From DASRHT01 sp035293765 (GTDB lineage: Bacteria; Chloroflexota; Ktedonobacteria; Ktedonobacterales; Ktedonobacteraceae), in the NCBI GenBank assembly GCA_035293765.1, contig DATGMF010000005.1, forward strand, positions 1 to 63,954: a stretch of DNA of 63,954 nucleotides. Direction: 5' to 3'. Positions 1 through 9,669 of the stretch are shown in pieces. How positions within the stretch are numbered: the stretch's first letter is position 1; each line of letters opens with the position of its first letter. The notes below the pieces were generated by a model, which saw only the letters and a program-made list of their open reading frames with translations, did no database searches and was not told the DNA's origin. Made by a program: the position numbers and the translations under genes.

Positions 1-1703
1 TTGAGTAAGCGGGCGACGGTCTGATTGGCATCAAAGTGAAGGTCTATTTTGGGATTCCAGGTGCCACAGGCCGTGGTGGTGTTATGACAGGTGGGATCAT
101 CGTAGGTGATGTCCGAGATCGCCGCATCGCGCACCGCCTGGTTGGGCGGGAAGATGGTCTGATAGCTGACATGCACCTGATTGCCAAAGCGGTCGGTCAT
201 CAGGTCGAGCTTCCAGCTATAGCTATTCCAGTGGCCTGAACCATCGGGATAGGATTCGCGCGAGTCATTGGTGCAGCCGAACTCTTCCATCACGCCGCTG
301 GGCAACCAGACGCGCCAGCAGGGAGCGTTGCCGAAGGTGACCTCCTGCACTTTGGCATGGCTTTCGGGTGCAGTATGCCAGATGTAGACGCCCGAGGATA
401 ACTGGCTCGGCGTCGGATTGAGGCTGGCTCCCAGGGTGGAAAAGTGCTGATCGGGCGGGATCAACTGACCGCCAATGCCACTGGGGTCACTGATATGCCA
501 GACTTGCTCTAGCGTATTGGTCCCACCAGGGGTCACGTTCTCCTGTGCCCAGCTCACCGAGCCCAGGTCCAGGCTCCAGCCCTGCCCCACCCAGGGCGCG
601 GCGGCTTGCAGATTGTGGTTCTCGTCCACCGAGCCGCTGGAGTAGTTGAGCGCCAGGTTGGGCACCAGGCCGCCGGGTCCCGGTGGCAGACTCAGGGGAT
701 AGGTGAAATTAAGCCCGCCCGAGCTTAGCCCCACCTGAAAATCCGCAGGCGTGCCCCAGCTCGCCTGAGGCGCCTGGGTATTAAAGGTGACCGAGCTGGC
801 CTGCACCGCCTGCCCGGTGAGCTGCATGGCTGGCCCGGTCGGCTGTTTGCCCCTGGCGAGCGTGGCAGACGTTGTCGGGCTGATCGGGGCCGACAGGTCG
901 CTCTGGAACGACCAGTCCAGGCCGCTCTTGTCGCTGCTGCCTTGCAGCATCATGGGGGCCTGTGAGTTCGCTGGCAGCGGCATCACGCCGGTTGGCTGGA
1001 TCTGCGCTGTTCCGGTCGTCTGGCTGCGCGTCGCGAGGGGGATCGCAGGCTCTATCGTAGACCCCTGAACCTGCGACCAGAGGGCTGTGATCGTCTGCCC
1101 CTTCCAGAGCATGGTCTGCTGGTCTGGGCGCAGATGATAGTGCAGGGTCAAGGGATGTAACAGGTGAACGCCAGTCAGTGGCTTGCCAGTGCCATCAAAG
1201 AACTGGAACTCATAGGTGCCAAAGAAGATATGCTCGCTTCTCATCCCACCGCCGCCAGGCTTGACCTGGGTGATGATGAGCGCAATGTTGCCAGGGATCT
1301 GTGCCAACTGGGTAGCATCCAAACTATTGGCCGGTAGATCCACCTCCAGTTGTCCGTCACTACTGACAAACTGTTGTGCAGTCTGGCTGAGAGTGAGCCG
1401 TGCAGGCTGCATCGAAACCGGCCAGGGATGCGGGCTATCACTGACGGGTGCATTTTGGGCCGGTGAAACGTAGTGACCAAGATCAATCTGTTGCCCCGTC
1501 GCTGGTGGGGTCAGCCAGGACGGAGGCGTCAGTGTCGGATTGGGATTGCTCGGCCCTTGCGCGTGCGCCGGCGGCATCACCGGCCAGGCGGCAATGGTCT
1601 GGGCGAATAAGATCAACGCCAGCAGGCCGCCAAAAAGCAGGCGGCGAGTGAAGCGCCACCAGAGGGAGCGCGGCGTGCGTGACGTACCAGATGATTCTCC
1701 CAT
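1..1703 (-). CDS. SpvB/RHS-type secreted protein, N-terminal part (cut by left edge)
   Basis: This minus-strand frame is open from an ATG at 1703 to the window edge, giving about 567 N-terminal residues with no stop. GGAG sits 11 nt upstream of the ATG. Residues about 17-48 are a basic stretch followed by a hydrophobic segment ending PPAHA, a Sec signal peptide. Residues about 290-330 contain NFTYPLSLPPGPGGLVPNL followed by ALNYSSGSVDENH and GQGWSLDLG, the pattern of SpvB/RHS-type YD-repeat proteins, where this strand opens the shell. The rest presumably carries YD repeats and a variable C-terminal toxin or adhesin, which lies outside the window. It is divergent from the lectin gene at 2406. 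The class is well supported; substrate and toxin type cannot be told. Confidence 0.8.
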   Translation of the reverse strand, partial: MGESSGTSRTPRSLWWRFTRRLLFGGLLALILFAQTIAAWPVMPPAHAQGPSNPNPTLTPPSWLTPPATGQQIDLGHYVSPAQNAPVSDSPHPWPVSMQPARLTLSQTAQQFVSSDGQLEVDLPANSLDATQLAQIPGNIALIITQVKPGGGGMRSEHIFFGTYEFQFFDGTGKPLTGVHLLHPLTLHYHLRPDQQTMLWKGQTITALWSQVQGSTIEPAIPLATRSQTTGTAQIQPTGVMPLPANSQAPMMLQGSSDKSGLDWSFQSDLSAPISPTTSATLARGKQPTGPAMQLTGQAVQASSVTFNTQAPQASWGTPADFQVGLSSGGLNFTYPLSLPPGPGGLVPNLALNYSSGSVDENHNLQAAAPWVGQGWSLDLGSVSWAQENVTPGGTNTLEQVWHISDPSGIGGQLIPPDQHFSTLGASLNPTPSQLSSGVYIWHTAPESHAKVQEVTFGNAPCWRVWLPSGVMEEFGCTNDSRESYPDGSGHWNSYSWKLDLMTDRFGNQVHVSYQTIFPPNQAVRDAAISDITYDDPTCHNTTTACGTWNPKIDLHFDANQTVARLL

Positions 1704-2101
1704 GTATCGGGAAACTCCTTTTCACGATGACGAGTAACAATCAACTGAGCAGTAAATGGGTGAGCGCCACAGGGAAACGACCGGGAAAGCGAAGAGAACG
1801 GCAACAACATCCTTTCTGGCTATGCCATCGTTTCGCGCGCCATTGCGTGTGGGAGCCAGTATAAATTGTTATACAGGTAAATGTCAATATATACATGAGT
1901 AAAAGCAAAAAAATAGATCAGCTGGTGTTTCCCGCTGTAGCAAAATAACGTGAATGATTCCCATAAAATTACATAGTAAGTGATTCATGAATACACGATT
2001 TTTAACGTGCAAAATTAGAGCAAACCGTATCAACATGTATCTTTTTACTTCTATATTGAAGAAAAGTAGCTTTCATACATACCGGAAGAGTGATGGGGTA
2101 C

Positions 2102-2130
2102 TTGCAAAAAGAGTAATAACTTGTTAGAAT
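2102..2130 (+). promoter_or_regulatory. Candidate sigma-70-type promoter for the lectin gene
   Basis: TTGCAA (2102-2107) and TAGAAT (2125-2130) are separated by 17 bp. The 12-mer TTGTTAGAATAG spanning the -10 also occurs upstream of pheT (22051-22062). It would give a leader of about 270 nt. Read by eye only. Confidence 0.4.
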
Positions 2131-2152
2131 AGTCACAACGGGGGTATGAGAA

Positions 2153-2180
2153 GTAGGGGCAAGCCTCGCGCTTGCCCTGC
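2153..2180. repeat. GC-rich palindromic interspersed element, copy 1
   Basis: The sequence starts GTAGGGGCAAGCC and ends GCTTGCCCTGC, so its arms pair around CTCGC. It matches the copies at 13435-13467 and 15340-15368 in layout (GTAGGGGCAA, short centre, TTGCCC). This copy is intergenic. Confidence 0.55.
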
Positions 2181-2405
2181 TAGAATCAGCAGACTGACAG
2201 GATCGGCAGATGAGCGCCGCCGATTCGTGGCCTGCTCACCATACTCTCTGCAAGAGAATGCAACAGTTTTCATCCGTCGCCATCAGAGGGCGCGCGCCAT
2301 ATGCGCCAGCATATGAGGGAACACAGAGGAAACGGTGTGTATGTGTCCCGATGCTGGCGCGCTTGCGTGTGCAGACATTTATGTATGCAAGGAGAAAACT
2401 GTTTT

Positions 2406-5400
2406 ATGTCTTCACGACGACCTGCTCTCTGGCGGGGGTCTCCTGGAGTTGTGGCTTCGCGCCGCAGCGTCCGCCTTGTTCACGCCTGTTTCATGCTTTT
2501 GATCGTGATCAGTCTGGCAGGGCTGATCTGGAACTCCCCGGTCCGAGCCATGACGCACAACAGGCCCCCATCGCCTGCCAGCATCCACGCGCTGCAACAG
2601 GCGCTCAAAAAGCAGATCCATGTCACGCATACCGGCACACCGCTCAGGTCTGCCACCACGCCCGGCAAAACGCTGCTGCGCCCGCTCTCGCCCAGCCTGC
2701 CCGCCTATAACAACATTGGGATCAGCGATAAAGCAACGCGAGCGGGAGCCAGCTTTGATCAACTCAATCACAGCTATGCCGCCTCCGTATTACAGGATGC
2801 TGGCCTGGTTCCTGGCATGGCCATCACCAGCCAGAGTGTTACCTTCATCTGGCCCAGCGTTCCTACCGGGCAGGCCGATAACTATCAGGCTGCTGGACAG
2901 GTGATCCCCGTCTCGGCGTTACCAGGGGCTGCCACAGTCGGCTTTTTGGGAGCCTCCAGCGGAGGCGCGACCTCCGGCACAGCCACGCTGACCTATACCG
3001 ATAACAGCACCCAGACCTTCACCCTCGGCTTCACCGACTGGTGGAGCGGCAGTCCGCAGTTTAGCAATCAGCAGGTGGCGCATATGACCACCATCAACAC
3101 CAAACATGGCACCAAATCAGGCAACTTCTATCTCTACTCGGTGACCGCCGCGCTCAATACCAGCAAAACCTTGCAGAGCGTGACCCTGCCCACGACGGTC
3201 TCGCCGGGGCAACTACACGTCTTTGCGGTGGGAGTTGGTGGTCCGGCCTTCAACAACGCCGGCGTGAGCGATGACAGCAATCCCGGGCTGGGCAGCTATG
3301 ATGGCGCCAACGACAGCTATTCCGCCCAGGCGCTCGCCAGCGCCGATCTGGCTCCTAACCAGCTCTTCGACAGCGATGGCATCGCCTATAGCTGGCCCGG
3401 GGTCGCCGCGGGAACAATGGATAACTACCAGGCCAGTGGCCTGGTGATACCTGTGCTGCCCGTGCCCAACGCCACTATGCTGGGCTTTCTAGGCTCAGCT
3501 ACCCAGGGCAATAGCTCTGGTACCGCGACCATGACCTTTACCGATAGCAGCACCCAGACCTTCACCCTCGGCTTCACCGACTGGGCAACCACCCCCGCGG
3601 CTTTCGGTAATACAGTGGCGGCGACCATGTCCTATCGCAATACCCTCAGCGGGAAGCAGACCATCACCGTCTATCTTTTCACGACTGAGGTAGCGATTCC
3701 AGCGGGCAAAACGCTGTTGAGCGTGACCCTGCCCCTCAATGTGAGCGGGGGGCAACTGCATGTCTTTGCCGTCGGCACTCGCTCCACGCTCAACAACCTG
3801 GCGACCAGCAACGATAGCCAGCCGGGCGGGGGCGATATGGATAACGGTCATTCCGGTTACTCCATACAAGCGATGGAGGCCGCGGGCATGATCCCGGGCC
3901 AGCCATTCTCCTTCGATGGTTGCAGTTTTACCATCCCGGCCAGCTATGGCGCGCTGGCTGATAATAATCTGGTGAACGGCCAGGTGCTCCCCGTCACTGC
4001 TGTGCCCAATGCGACGACGCTGATCGTGCTAGGGGCTGCCGCCTACAACAACGAATCGGGCACGGCGACGATTACCTACAGCGACGGCTCGACGCAGTCC
4101 TTTACCCTGAGCCTGAGCGACTGGCTGCTGGGCAATAATACCCAATCTCCGGCCTTTGGCAATGGCACCGTGATCACCACGTCCTACCTCAATACGCCAT
4201 CGGGCAGAGATAACCTGAAAGCGTATATCTTCAGCACCGAGATCGCGCTGCAACCGGCGAAAACCGTGCAAAGCGTGACCCTGCCCACGACGCTCTCCCC
4301 CTCCAATGGGCTGATGCATGTCTTTGCCGTCGGGACCCGTTCCGCTTACAATAATACCGGCATCAGCGATAACAGCAATCCGACAGGAGCCAATTTCGAC
4401 GGCGCGGGAGCCAGTTACTCGGCCCAGGATTTTGCCGACCCGAGCATCGCTGGCTGGAATCCTGGCGATACTCTGACCTACCAGGGGATCAACTACATCT
4501 GGCCTGGCGTTCCTGCCGGGCAGGCCGATAATTATCTGGCTGCCGGACAGGTCATCCCAGTCACTGCTCCCGCAGGCGCAACCACCATCGGCTTTGTCGG
4601 CGCGGCGGATTTTGCCTTCCCCAGTTCCTCCGGCACGGCCACCCTGACCTATACCGATGGCAGTACCTCGACTTTTACGCTGGGCATGACCGACTGGGCA
4701 ATGGATAGCGGCACGGCTATCCCTATGGCGGGCAATCGACTTTTTGCCATCCTGCCGCATTTCAACGATGCGCAAGGGACGCACACGTCCAACCTCTTCC
4801 TGTTCGAAATGGAAACCCCGCTCAACGCAGCCAAACAATTGCAAAGTGTGACCCTGCCATCCTCGGTCAATCAGGGACACCTGCACATTTTTATGCTGGG
4901 GATGCGCACGGGCGAGAACTTCACCAACAACGTGGGGACCTCCGATGACTCGGATACCGTCTTTGCCAACTATGATGGTCAGGGCAACAGCTACTCGGTG
5001 CAGGCGCTGGAAGCCTTCGGCCTCAACGAAGGGCAGCCCTTCACCACCAATGGCGTGACCTTCACCTGGCCGGCGAGCTTCTCGGTGATCCCGGACAATT
5101 ATCAGGCGGCAGGCCAGACCATTCCGGTGAGCCCGGTTGCCGGCGCCACCACCCTGGCCTTCCTGGGCTCGGCCACCGGCGGGTCCTCCTCGGGAACGGC
5201 GACGATTACTTACACGGATACCACCACCCAGACCTTCACGCTCAGCTTCGGGGACTGGGCTGGCGGGACGCAGGGCAATAATCTGATCGCGGCAGCGTGT
5301 AGCTATCGCAATACGCCCGGCGGAGAGCAAAGCATCACCGCCAATCTGTTCTATACCGATGTGGTGCTCGCGGCTGGCAAGATCGTACAGAGCGTGACCT

Positions 5401-6512
5401 TGCCCTCCAGTGTGAGCGGAGGACAACTGCACGTTTTCGCGGTTGGCACCAAAGCCTCCTCTACCTTTACCAGTTCCTCGGTGAGGCTGACCTCGTGGCG
5501 CAACGCCAACGGCACCCAGGAGACGTTTGCGCGCGGGACCGACAACAACATCTGGTATAACTATCAGGTGATCGCCAATGGGGGCTGGAGTGGCTGGGCG
5601 CCGCTGCAAAGTGGCATGCAATTCAATGGCGATCCCACCGCGGCCCTCATCGGCAATGGCGTGTTGCAGGTCTTTGCGCGGGGCAGTGACAACAACATCT
5701 GGACCAACTGGGAGACGGCCCCCAATAGCCTGACCTGGAACGGTTGGGTGCCCTTGCAAACCGGCTTCACCTTCCAGGGAACGCCCACCATTGCGTATAT
5801 GGGCAATGGGACCCTGGATGTCTTTGCACGCGGAACCGACAACAACATCTGGCACAATCCCGAACAGTCCATCGGCGGTTGGAGCGGCTGGGCGACCATT
5901 CAAGCAGGCAAACAATTCAACGGCGACCCGACGGCGGGCCGCATCGGCTCCAATGGAGTGATCCAGGTGTTTGCGCTGGGGACCGATAACAACATCTGGA
6001 CCGCCTTTCAAACGGCTCCCAACAGTACCACCTGGTCCGCCTGGGGACCCCATGAAACCGGCTTTAGCTTCCAGGGGACGCCCGCCATCGACTACAACGA
6101 CGATGGACGCATGACGGTGATTGCGCAGGGCAGTGATAACAACATCTGGGCCACCTGGGAAACCTGCCTCAATTGTGGCTGGACCACCTGGGCGCCGCTG
6201 CAAAGCGGTAAGCAGTTCAACGGCGATGTGGGAGGAGGCAAAATTCAGATCTCCAATGGCGTAGAGCAAATCTTTGCGCGTGGGACCGACAACAACATCT
6301 GGACCACTTTCCAGACCTCGGGCAATAGTAGCACCTGGAACGCCTGGGGACCGCAGCAGACGGGGTTGAGCGTAACCTTCCAGGGGACGCCTGCCATCGA
6401 CTATACAGCAGATGGCCGCATGCAGGTCTACGTGGTGGGCAGCGATAGTCATATCTGGACCACCTGGGAAACCTCGCTCAGTGGTCCCTGGACGCCGTGG
6501 ACGATGCTGTAA
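2406..6512 (+). CDS. Secreted multi-repeat protein with seven-bladed PLL-like lectin propeller
   Basis: A 1368-residue exported protein. The ATG at 2406 is preceded by GGAG at 2391-2394, the same 11-nt spacing as the divergent neighbour. Residues about 17-47 form a signal peptide. Residues about 95-1010 hold five repeats of roughly 170 residues with the recurring blocks NNxGxSDxSNP, SYSAQALxxAGL, WPxVxAGQxDNYQA, GTATxTYTDxSTQTFTLGF and LHVFAVGT; such repeats occur on secreted hydrolases of Actinobacteria and Chloroflexota. Residues about 1015-1368 contain exactly seven blades marked by FARGTDNNIW or close variants, each followed by a GWxxWxPL strand, as in the DUF346/PLL fucose-lectin propeller. 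No catalytic domain is visible, so adhesion or glycan binding is inferred. Repeat DNA is highly similar between units, suggesting recent internal duplication. Confidence 0.82.
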   Translation: MSSRRPALWRGSPGVVASRRSVRLVHACFMLLIVISLAGLIWNSPVRAMTHNRPPSPASIHALQQALKKQIHVTHTGTPLRSATTPGKTLLRPLSPSLPAYNNIGISDKATRAGASFDQLNHSYAASVLQDAGLVPGMAITSQSVTFIWPSVPTGQADNYQAAGQVIPVSALPGAATVGFLGASSGGATSGTATLTYTDNSTQTFTLGFTDWWSGSPQFSNQQVAHMTTINTKHGTKSGNFYLYSVTAALNTSKTLQSVTLPTTVSPGQLHVFAVGVGGPAFNNAGVSDDSNPGLGSYDGANDSYSAQALASADLAPNQLFDSDGIAYSWPGVAAGTMDNYQASGLVIPVLPVPNATMLGFLGSATQGNSSGTATMTFTDSSTQTFTLGFTDWATTPAAFGNTVAATMSYRNTLSGKQTITVYLFTTEVAIPAGKTLLSVTLPLNVSGGQLHVFAVGTRSTLNNLATSNDSQPGGGDMDNGHSGYSIQAMEAAGMIPGQPFSFDGCSFTIPASYGALADNNLVNGQVLPVTAVPNATTLIVLGAAAYNNESGTATITYSDGSTQSFTLSLSDWLLGNNTQSPAFGNGTVITTSYLNTPSGRDNLKAYIFSTEIALQPAKTVQSVTLPTTLSPSNGLMHVFAVGTRSAYNNTGISDNSNPTGANFDGAGASYSAQDFADPSIAGWNPGDTLTYQGINYIWPGVPAGQADNYLAAGQVIPVTAPAGATTIGFVGAADFAFPSSSGTATLTYTDGSTSTFTLGMTDWAMDSGTAIPMAGNRLFAILPHFNDAQGTHTSNLFLFEMETPLNAAKQLQSVTLPSSVNQGHLHIFMLGMRTGENFTNNVGTSDDSDTVFANYDGQGNSYSVQALEAFGLNEGQPFTTNGVTFTWPASFSVIPDNYQAAGQTIPVSPVAGATTLAFLGSATGGSSSGTATITYTDTTTQTFTLSFGDWAGGTQGNNLIAAACSYRNTPGGEQSITANLFYTDVVLAAGKIVQSVTLPSSVSGGQLHVFAVGTKASSTFTSSSVRLTSWRNANGTQETFARGTDNNIWYNYQVIANGGWSGWAPLQSGMQFNGDPTAALIGNGVLQVFARGSDNNIWTNWETAPNSLTWNGWVPLQTGFTFQGTPTIAYMGNGTLDVFARGTDNNIWHNPEQSIGGWSGWATIQAGKQFNGDPTAGRIGSNGVIQVFALGTDNNIWTAFQTAPNSTTWSAWGPHETGFSFQGTPAIDYNDDGRMTVIAQGSDNNIWATWETCLNCGWTTWAPLQSGKQFNGDVGGGKIQISNGVEQIFARGTDNNIWTTFQTSGNSSTWNAWGPQQTGLSVTFQGTPAIDYTADGRMQVYVVGSDSHIWTTWETSLSGPWTPWTML

Positions 6513-6529
6513 CATAGATTTCCTGTCAC

Positions 6530-6555
6530 GGCGATGCACGAAGAGGTGTGTCGCC
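6530..6555. terminator. Hairpin between convergent genes
   Basis: GGCGA (6530-6534) pairs with TCGCC (6551-6555), with an inner CAC/GTG. It lies between the converging ends of the lectin and LuxR-type genes. There is no T-run on either strand, so a terminator role is only suggested by position. Confidence 0.25.
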
Positions 6556-6616
6556 ATGATGGTTCCCTCAGCGTAAAGCGCCTGGAAAAGGCCCCTCGGT
6601 TGGCGGCATACCTCTC

Positions 6617-8284
6617 TTATGGGGAACAGAGATGCTGTTTAATGGCATAGCAGGTAGCGGCGCTGCGCGAAGAAACCCCAATTTTTGCATAGATTGAAGA
6701 CAGGTGCCAGCTAACGGTGCGAGGGCTGATAATAAGTTGCTGTGCTATCTGGGCGTCAGTAATACCGGTTGCAACCAGGCGGAGTATCTCCTTTTCTCGC
6801 GCTGTTAATTGATCGGCCCTGCGTGACGGTGCCTGCGTAGAATGCTCCCCATAGTGATTGTCTCCCTCCGCAAAAAATGCGCTCGCTCCCAGGCAATGCA
6901 GAGCTCTCGCCCGGGCAGCAAGACGCGTCTGCGTCCCGCAAGAGATCACACGTTCTAGCCAGGAAAACTCTTCGGAGGCCCGTCCTCCTCCTCGGATGTA
7001 GCCACATAAATATAAGACTCTTCCTAATGCTCTTGTGCTCTCTTCCTCTCCTCGTTCTACGAGTAAACGTAAGACTGCTTGCAAGTTCTCATATTCTACC
7101 TGCAAGCGATCCAGCCAGAGCCCCTGTTCAGGACCGGTGAGCTTTTGCTCCGCTTCTAAAGCCAGCTCCTGATAATAGTTTATATAGGTATGCTGGACGA
7201 GCTCAAACTCTTCGTGTGCAAGCAATTGCTCCCGACTATATTCGCGGACCGTGTCAAGCATCCGCAGAGAGGGTTCTCCATTGGCTGATCGGCTCTGGTG
7301 CAGAAGGCTTTTGTCGAGCAGCGCGGTAACTCTCTCCAGCAGCGTTACTGTTGTTTCTCCAGTTATAGCCTCCAACGCTTCCAGGGTATAGGTACTCTCG
7401 AAAATTGAGCACTGCCGAAAGATCCGCTGTTCTTCGGGCGTGAGCAAATCGTAGCTCCATTTCAATGTATTCCGTAGCGTTTGTTGCCGCGCTGTGAGGT
7501 CGCGCGCCCCGTTGGTAAGAAGCTGTAACCTGTTCTGCAACAGCTTGAGGAGTTGTTGAGCCGATAAGAGTTTGGTGTGCGCTGCTGCCAGCTCGATGGC
7601 TAGCGGCAGACCGTCCAGGCGTCTGCAAACTTCCGCGACAGCAGAGGCATTAGATGCAGTCATCTGGAAGTGCGCGTTGACCTCTTGAGCTCGCCGCACA
7701 AAAAGCTGAATCGCCGCAAACTGCATAATACACGTCAGATCTTCCTGCAAGCTACTCTCGGGCAATGCCAACGGCAAAACGTGAAATCCTCGTTCACCAC
7801 GTACGTTGAGTAAGGCTCGGCTGGTCACCAAAATCTTCAAGCCGCCGTTAGCCAGGAGCAAATCTGTCAGCACTGCTGCTGCCGGTAGAAGCTGCTCAAA
7901 ATTATCCAGCAGAAGGAGAAGCTCTTTGCCGTGTAAATATGCCTGCAAATGCTCCTGCATGGTCGGCTCTGTACTATTCTTGGCTCCAAGCGCAGCAGCA
8001 ATAGCAGGTAGTATCCGGGCTGGTTCCCTGATTGCAGCCAGATCAATAAAAAATACACCATCAGGAAAATAATCGACTATCTGAGCAACTGCCTCCAAAG
8101 CCAGGCGTGTCTTGCCTACGCCTCCTGCCCCCCAGAGGGTCAGCAAACGAGCCCGGTTTTCTTGTAGCAGGGCGCTCAGGGCGATAACATCTTCCTGCCG
8201 TCCAATAAGGGGAGTGAGGGGTACTGGCAAAGTACTTTTGCTTTTTAGCTGGTTCTTTTCTTGAAAAAAGGAGATATTCAACAT
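6617..8284 (-). CDS. LuxR-family STAND ATPase regulator, short form
   Basis: A 555-residue regulator. Residues about 25-330 are an NB-ARC-like ATPase: Walker A GAGGVGKT near residue 55, Walker B LLLLLDNFEQ near 125, then DGLPLAIELAAAHTKLL. The last 65 residues are a LuxR/GerE helix-turn-helix (LTAREKEILRLVATGITDAQ and SPRTVSWHLSSIYAKI). Relatives of this architecture usually carry several hundred residues of TPR between ATPase and HTH; here only about 100 residues separate them, so the sensor region seems deleted while the frame stayed open. Start at the ATG at 8284, preceded by AGGAG. It probably acts as an ATP-dependent transcription factor; target unknown. Divergent from the C39-like gene. 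Confidence 0.82.
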   Translation of the reverse strand: MLNISFFQEKNQLKSKSTLPVPLTPLIGRQEDVIALSALLQENRARLLTLWGAGGVGKTRLALEAVAQIVDYFPDGVFFIDLAAIREPARILPAIAAALGAKNSTEPTMQEHLQAYLHGKELLLLLDNFEQLLPAAAVLTDLLLANGGLKILVTSRALLNVRGERGFHVLPLALPESSLQEDLTCIMQFAAIQLFVRRAQEVNAHFQMTASNASAVAEVCRRLDGLPLAIELAAAHTKLLSAQQLLKLLQNRLQLLTNGARDLTARQQTLRNTLKWSYDLLTPEEQRIFRQCSIFESTYTLEALEAITGETTVTLLERVTALLDKSLLHQSRSANGEPSLRMLDTVREYSREQLLAHEEFELVQHTYINYYQELALEAEQKLTGPEQGLWLDRLQVEYENLQAVLRLLVERGEEESTRALGRVLYLCGYIRGGGRASEEFSWLERVISCGTQTRLAARARALHCLGASAFFAEGDNHYGEHSTQAPSRRADQLTAREKEILRLVATGITDAQIAQQLIISPRTVSWHLSSIYAKIGVSSRSAATCYAIKQHLCSP

Positions 8285-8630
8285 CGCTCAACTCCTACCT
8301 CATTCTACCTCAAAGACTTTTTATGAAGAAGATTCTTCTCCTCTATACAGAGAGAACGTTCCATAACTCTTTTTTAGAGGCGGCGTTATCAGCTTACCAG
8401 GTAAATACTGCAACTACCTTATAAGAGGTTTTTCGCGTTTTTTCTTCCTGATGGTCATTATCCTGGCCCAGTAAAATTACTGGGGCAAATCCACATATTT
8501 TAACTTGATTTGATAGCAAAAAACCCATCAGCATATCCCGCAATTTTGCTGGTGCATTTGTGCTTTGCGCCAGATAAACTCGTATGCATACTATTCGGTC
8601 TCTAATCTATCTGCCTGGAAGGAGATACCC
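8285..8630. other. Intergenic region between divergent genes
   Basis: About 346 bp, AT-rich, between the LuxR-type regulator and the C39-like peptidase. It must hold both promoters, but I see no convincing -35/-10 pair and no ORF. Confidence 0.4.
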
Positions 8631-9638
8631 ATGTCGATTCTACTCAACCAGCATGGAATGGTGGCAAACTTCGTCGCGGTGTCGCAGTTCGAGCCCAACG
8701 AGACAGAGATGGCCTGCGGTTTCTTCGCTGGAGGCTCGTTGCGGGCAGCCACGCCGCCAGATAGAGCTCCCACCATGAAGCCCGAAGACGTGGATAGCTG
8801 GTCAGATCAGCAATATGCCGCCATCTATGGCGCCTACGGCGCCAATCAGGGCGGCGGTATCAGCGTAGAGCAGCTTCATACAGTCCTGCGTAATGCCGGC
8901 CTGCATTACTGGGATATCACCGCGATTGCCCCAGGGAGCACACAGTCAAGCGATCTGGCTCATATCAAGGGAGCATTGCAAGCAGGATACCCGGTCGTTG
9001 CGACAGTGGTTGAGGCGTCTGTGCGTGATTTGACAGGCGATATCCCATTCGGCAACCCTTACGAGTGGAACCCTGTCTGCGATGCGCAATCGTGTATGAC
9101 TCACGTATTGGTGTGGGTTGGCATTGCTCCCGATGGTCACCTGCTCGCCATCGACTACGCCAATGTGGTGGGACCATTGCAGGGCACGAACACTGTGCGG
9201 CCCTGGCCCAGAAAGTATGACATCGCGACGATCAACAATACCTACGCCTGCGTTGCTCAACTGGTCGGACCAGACCCCAATATCCCCTGGCTCAAGCCCA
9301 TTCCCTCAGGCGAGCCAACGACCTGGCCTGCTAACTTCAATGGACAAAATTTCGCTGAGCAGCCTCCACCGCCAGACTATTTCCTGCAAGAGACGCAGGA
9401 TTGCTGGAATAGCTTTCTCGTCGGCGTACTTGGCAAGTCGCCTGCACCCTTTACTACCGGTATTGCCAGAGCATGGGCAGAAGGTTGGCAGGCAGGCAAA
9501 CATTATGGCCCACCACTAACCTACGAATATCATAGCAAAAATGCTCAGGGACGCGATATCGTCGTTCAGGAGTTTGCACACGCCCGCTGTGAATGGGATG
9601 GCACAGCCACGTTCTATAGTATCTCAGGAAAAGTCTAG
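8631..9638 (+). CDS. C39-like (papain-fold) cysteine peptidase family protein
   Basis: A 335-residue protein starting at the ATG at 8631, which has AAGGAG directly upstream; a longer frame from 8565 lacks such a site. Q19 and C29 in SQFEPNETEMACGFFA, H158 in MTHVLVWVG and D175 in LLAIDYAN fit the Gln-Cys-His-Asp layout of papain-like C39 peptidases. No signal peptide or membrane segment is visible and no ABC transporter is nearby, so this is not a bacteriocin-exporter peptidase. The C-terminal 130 residues have no assignment. The stop lies 31 bp before the start of the SpvB-like remnant, in the same direction, so the two may once have formed a toxin/processing pair (inference). Confidence 0.65.
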   Translation: MSILLNQHGMVANFVAVSQFEPNETEMACGFFAGGSLRAATPPDRAPTMKPEDVDSWSDQQYAAIYGAYGANQGGGISVEQLHTVLRNAGLHYWDITAIAPGSTQSSDLAHIKGALQAGYPVVATVVEASVRDLTGDIPFGNPYEWNPVCDAQSCMTHVLVWVGIAPDGHLLAIDYANVVGPLQGTNTVRPWPRKYDIATINNTYACVAQLVGPDPNIPWLKPIPSGEPTTWPANFNGQNFAEQPPPPDYFLQETQDCWNSFLVGVLGKSPAPFTTGIARAWAEGWQAGKHYGPPLTYEYHSKNAQGRDIVVQEFAHARCEWDGTATFYSISGKV

Positions 9639-9669
9639 CCCTCTATGGCTCTGACCGGAGGATGATCTT

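Larger units (their letters stand above)
1704..2405. other. AT-rich divergent intergenic region
   Basis: About 700 bp separate the SpvB/RHS-like gene from the lectin gene. The left two thirds are AT-rich with no credible ORF. It holds a candidate plus-strand promoter at 2102-2130 and a copy of the GC-rich palindromic element at 2153-2180. An in-frame ATG at 2301 would add 35 residues to the lectin protein, but those residues are Cys/Arg-rich and precede the signal peptide, so they are treated as non-coding leader. Confidence 0.5.

Noticed and set aside
4029..6557. 842-codon open frame on the minus strand opposite the lectin gene
   Set aside because: It mirrors the GC-rich repeat DNA of the real gene: its translation is Gly/Arg/Pro-rich without family pattern, and the plus-strand protein has clear repeats and a signal peptide.
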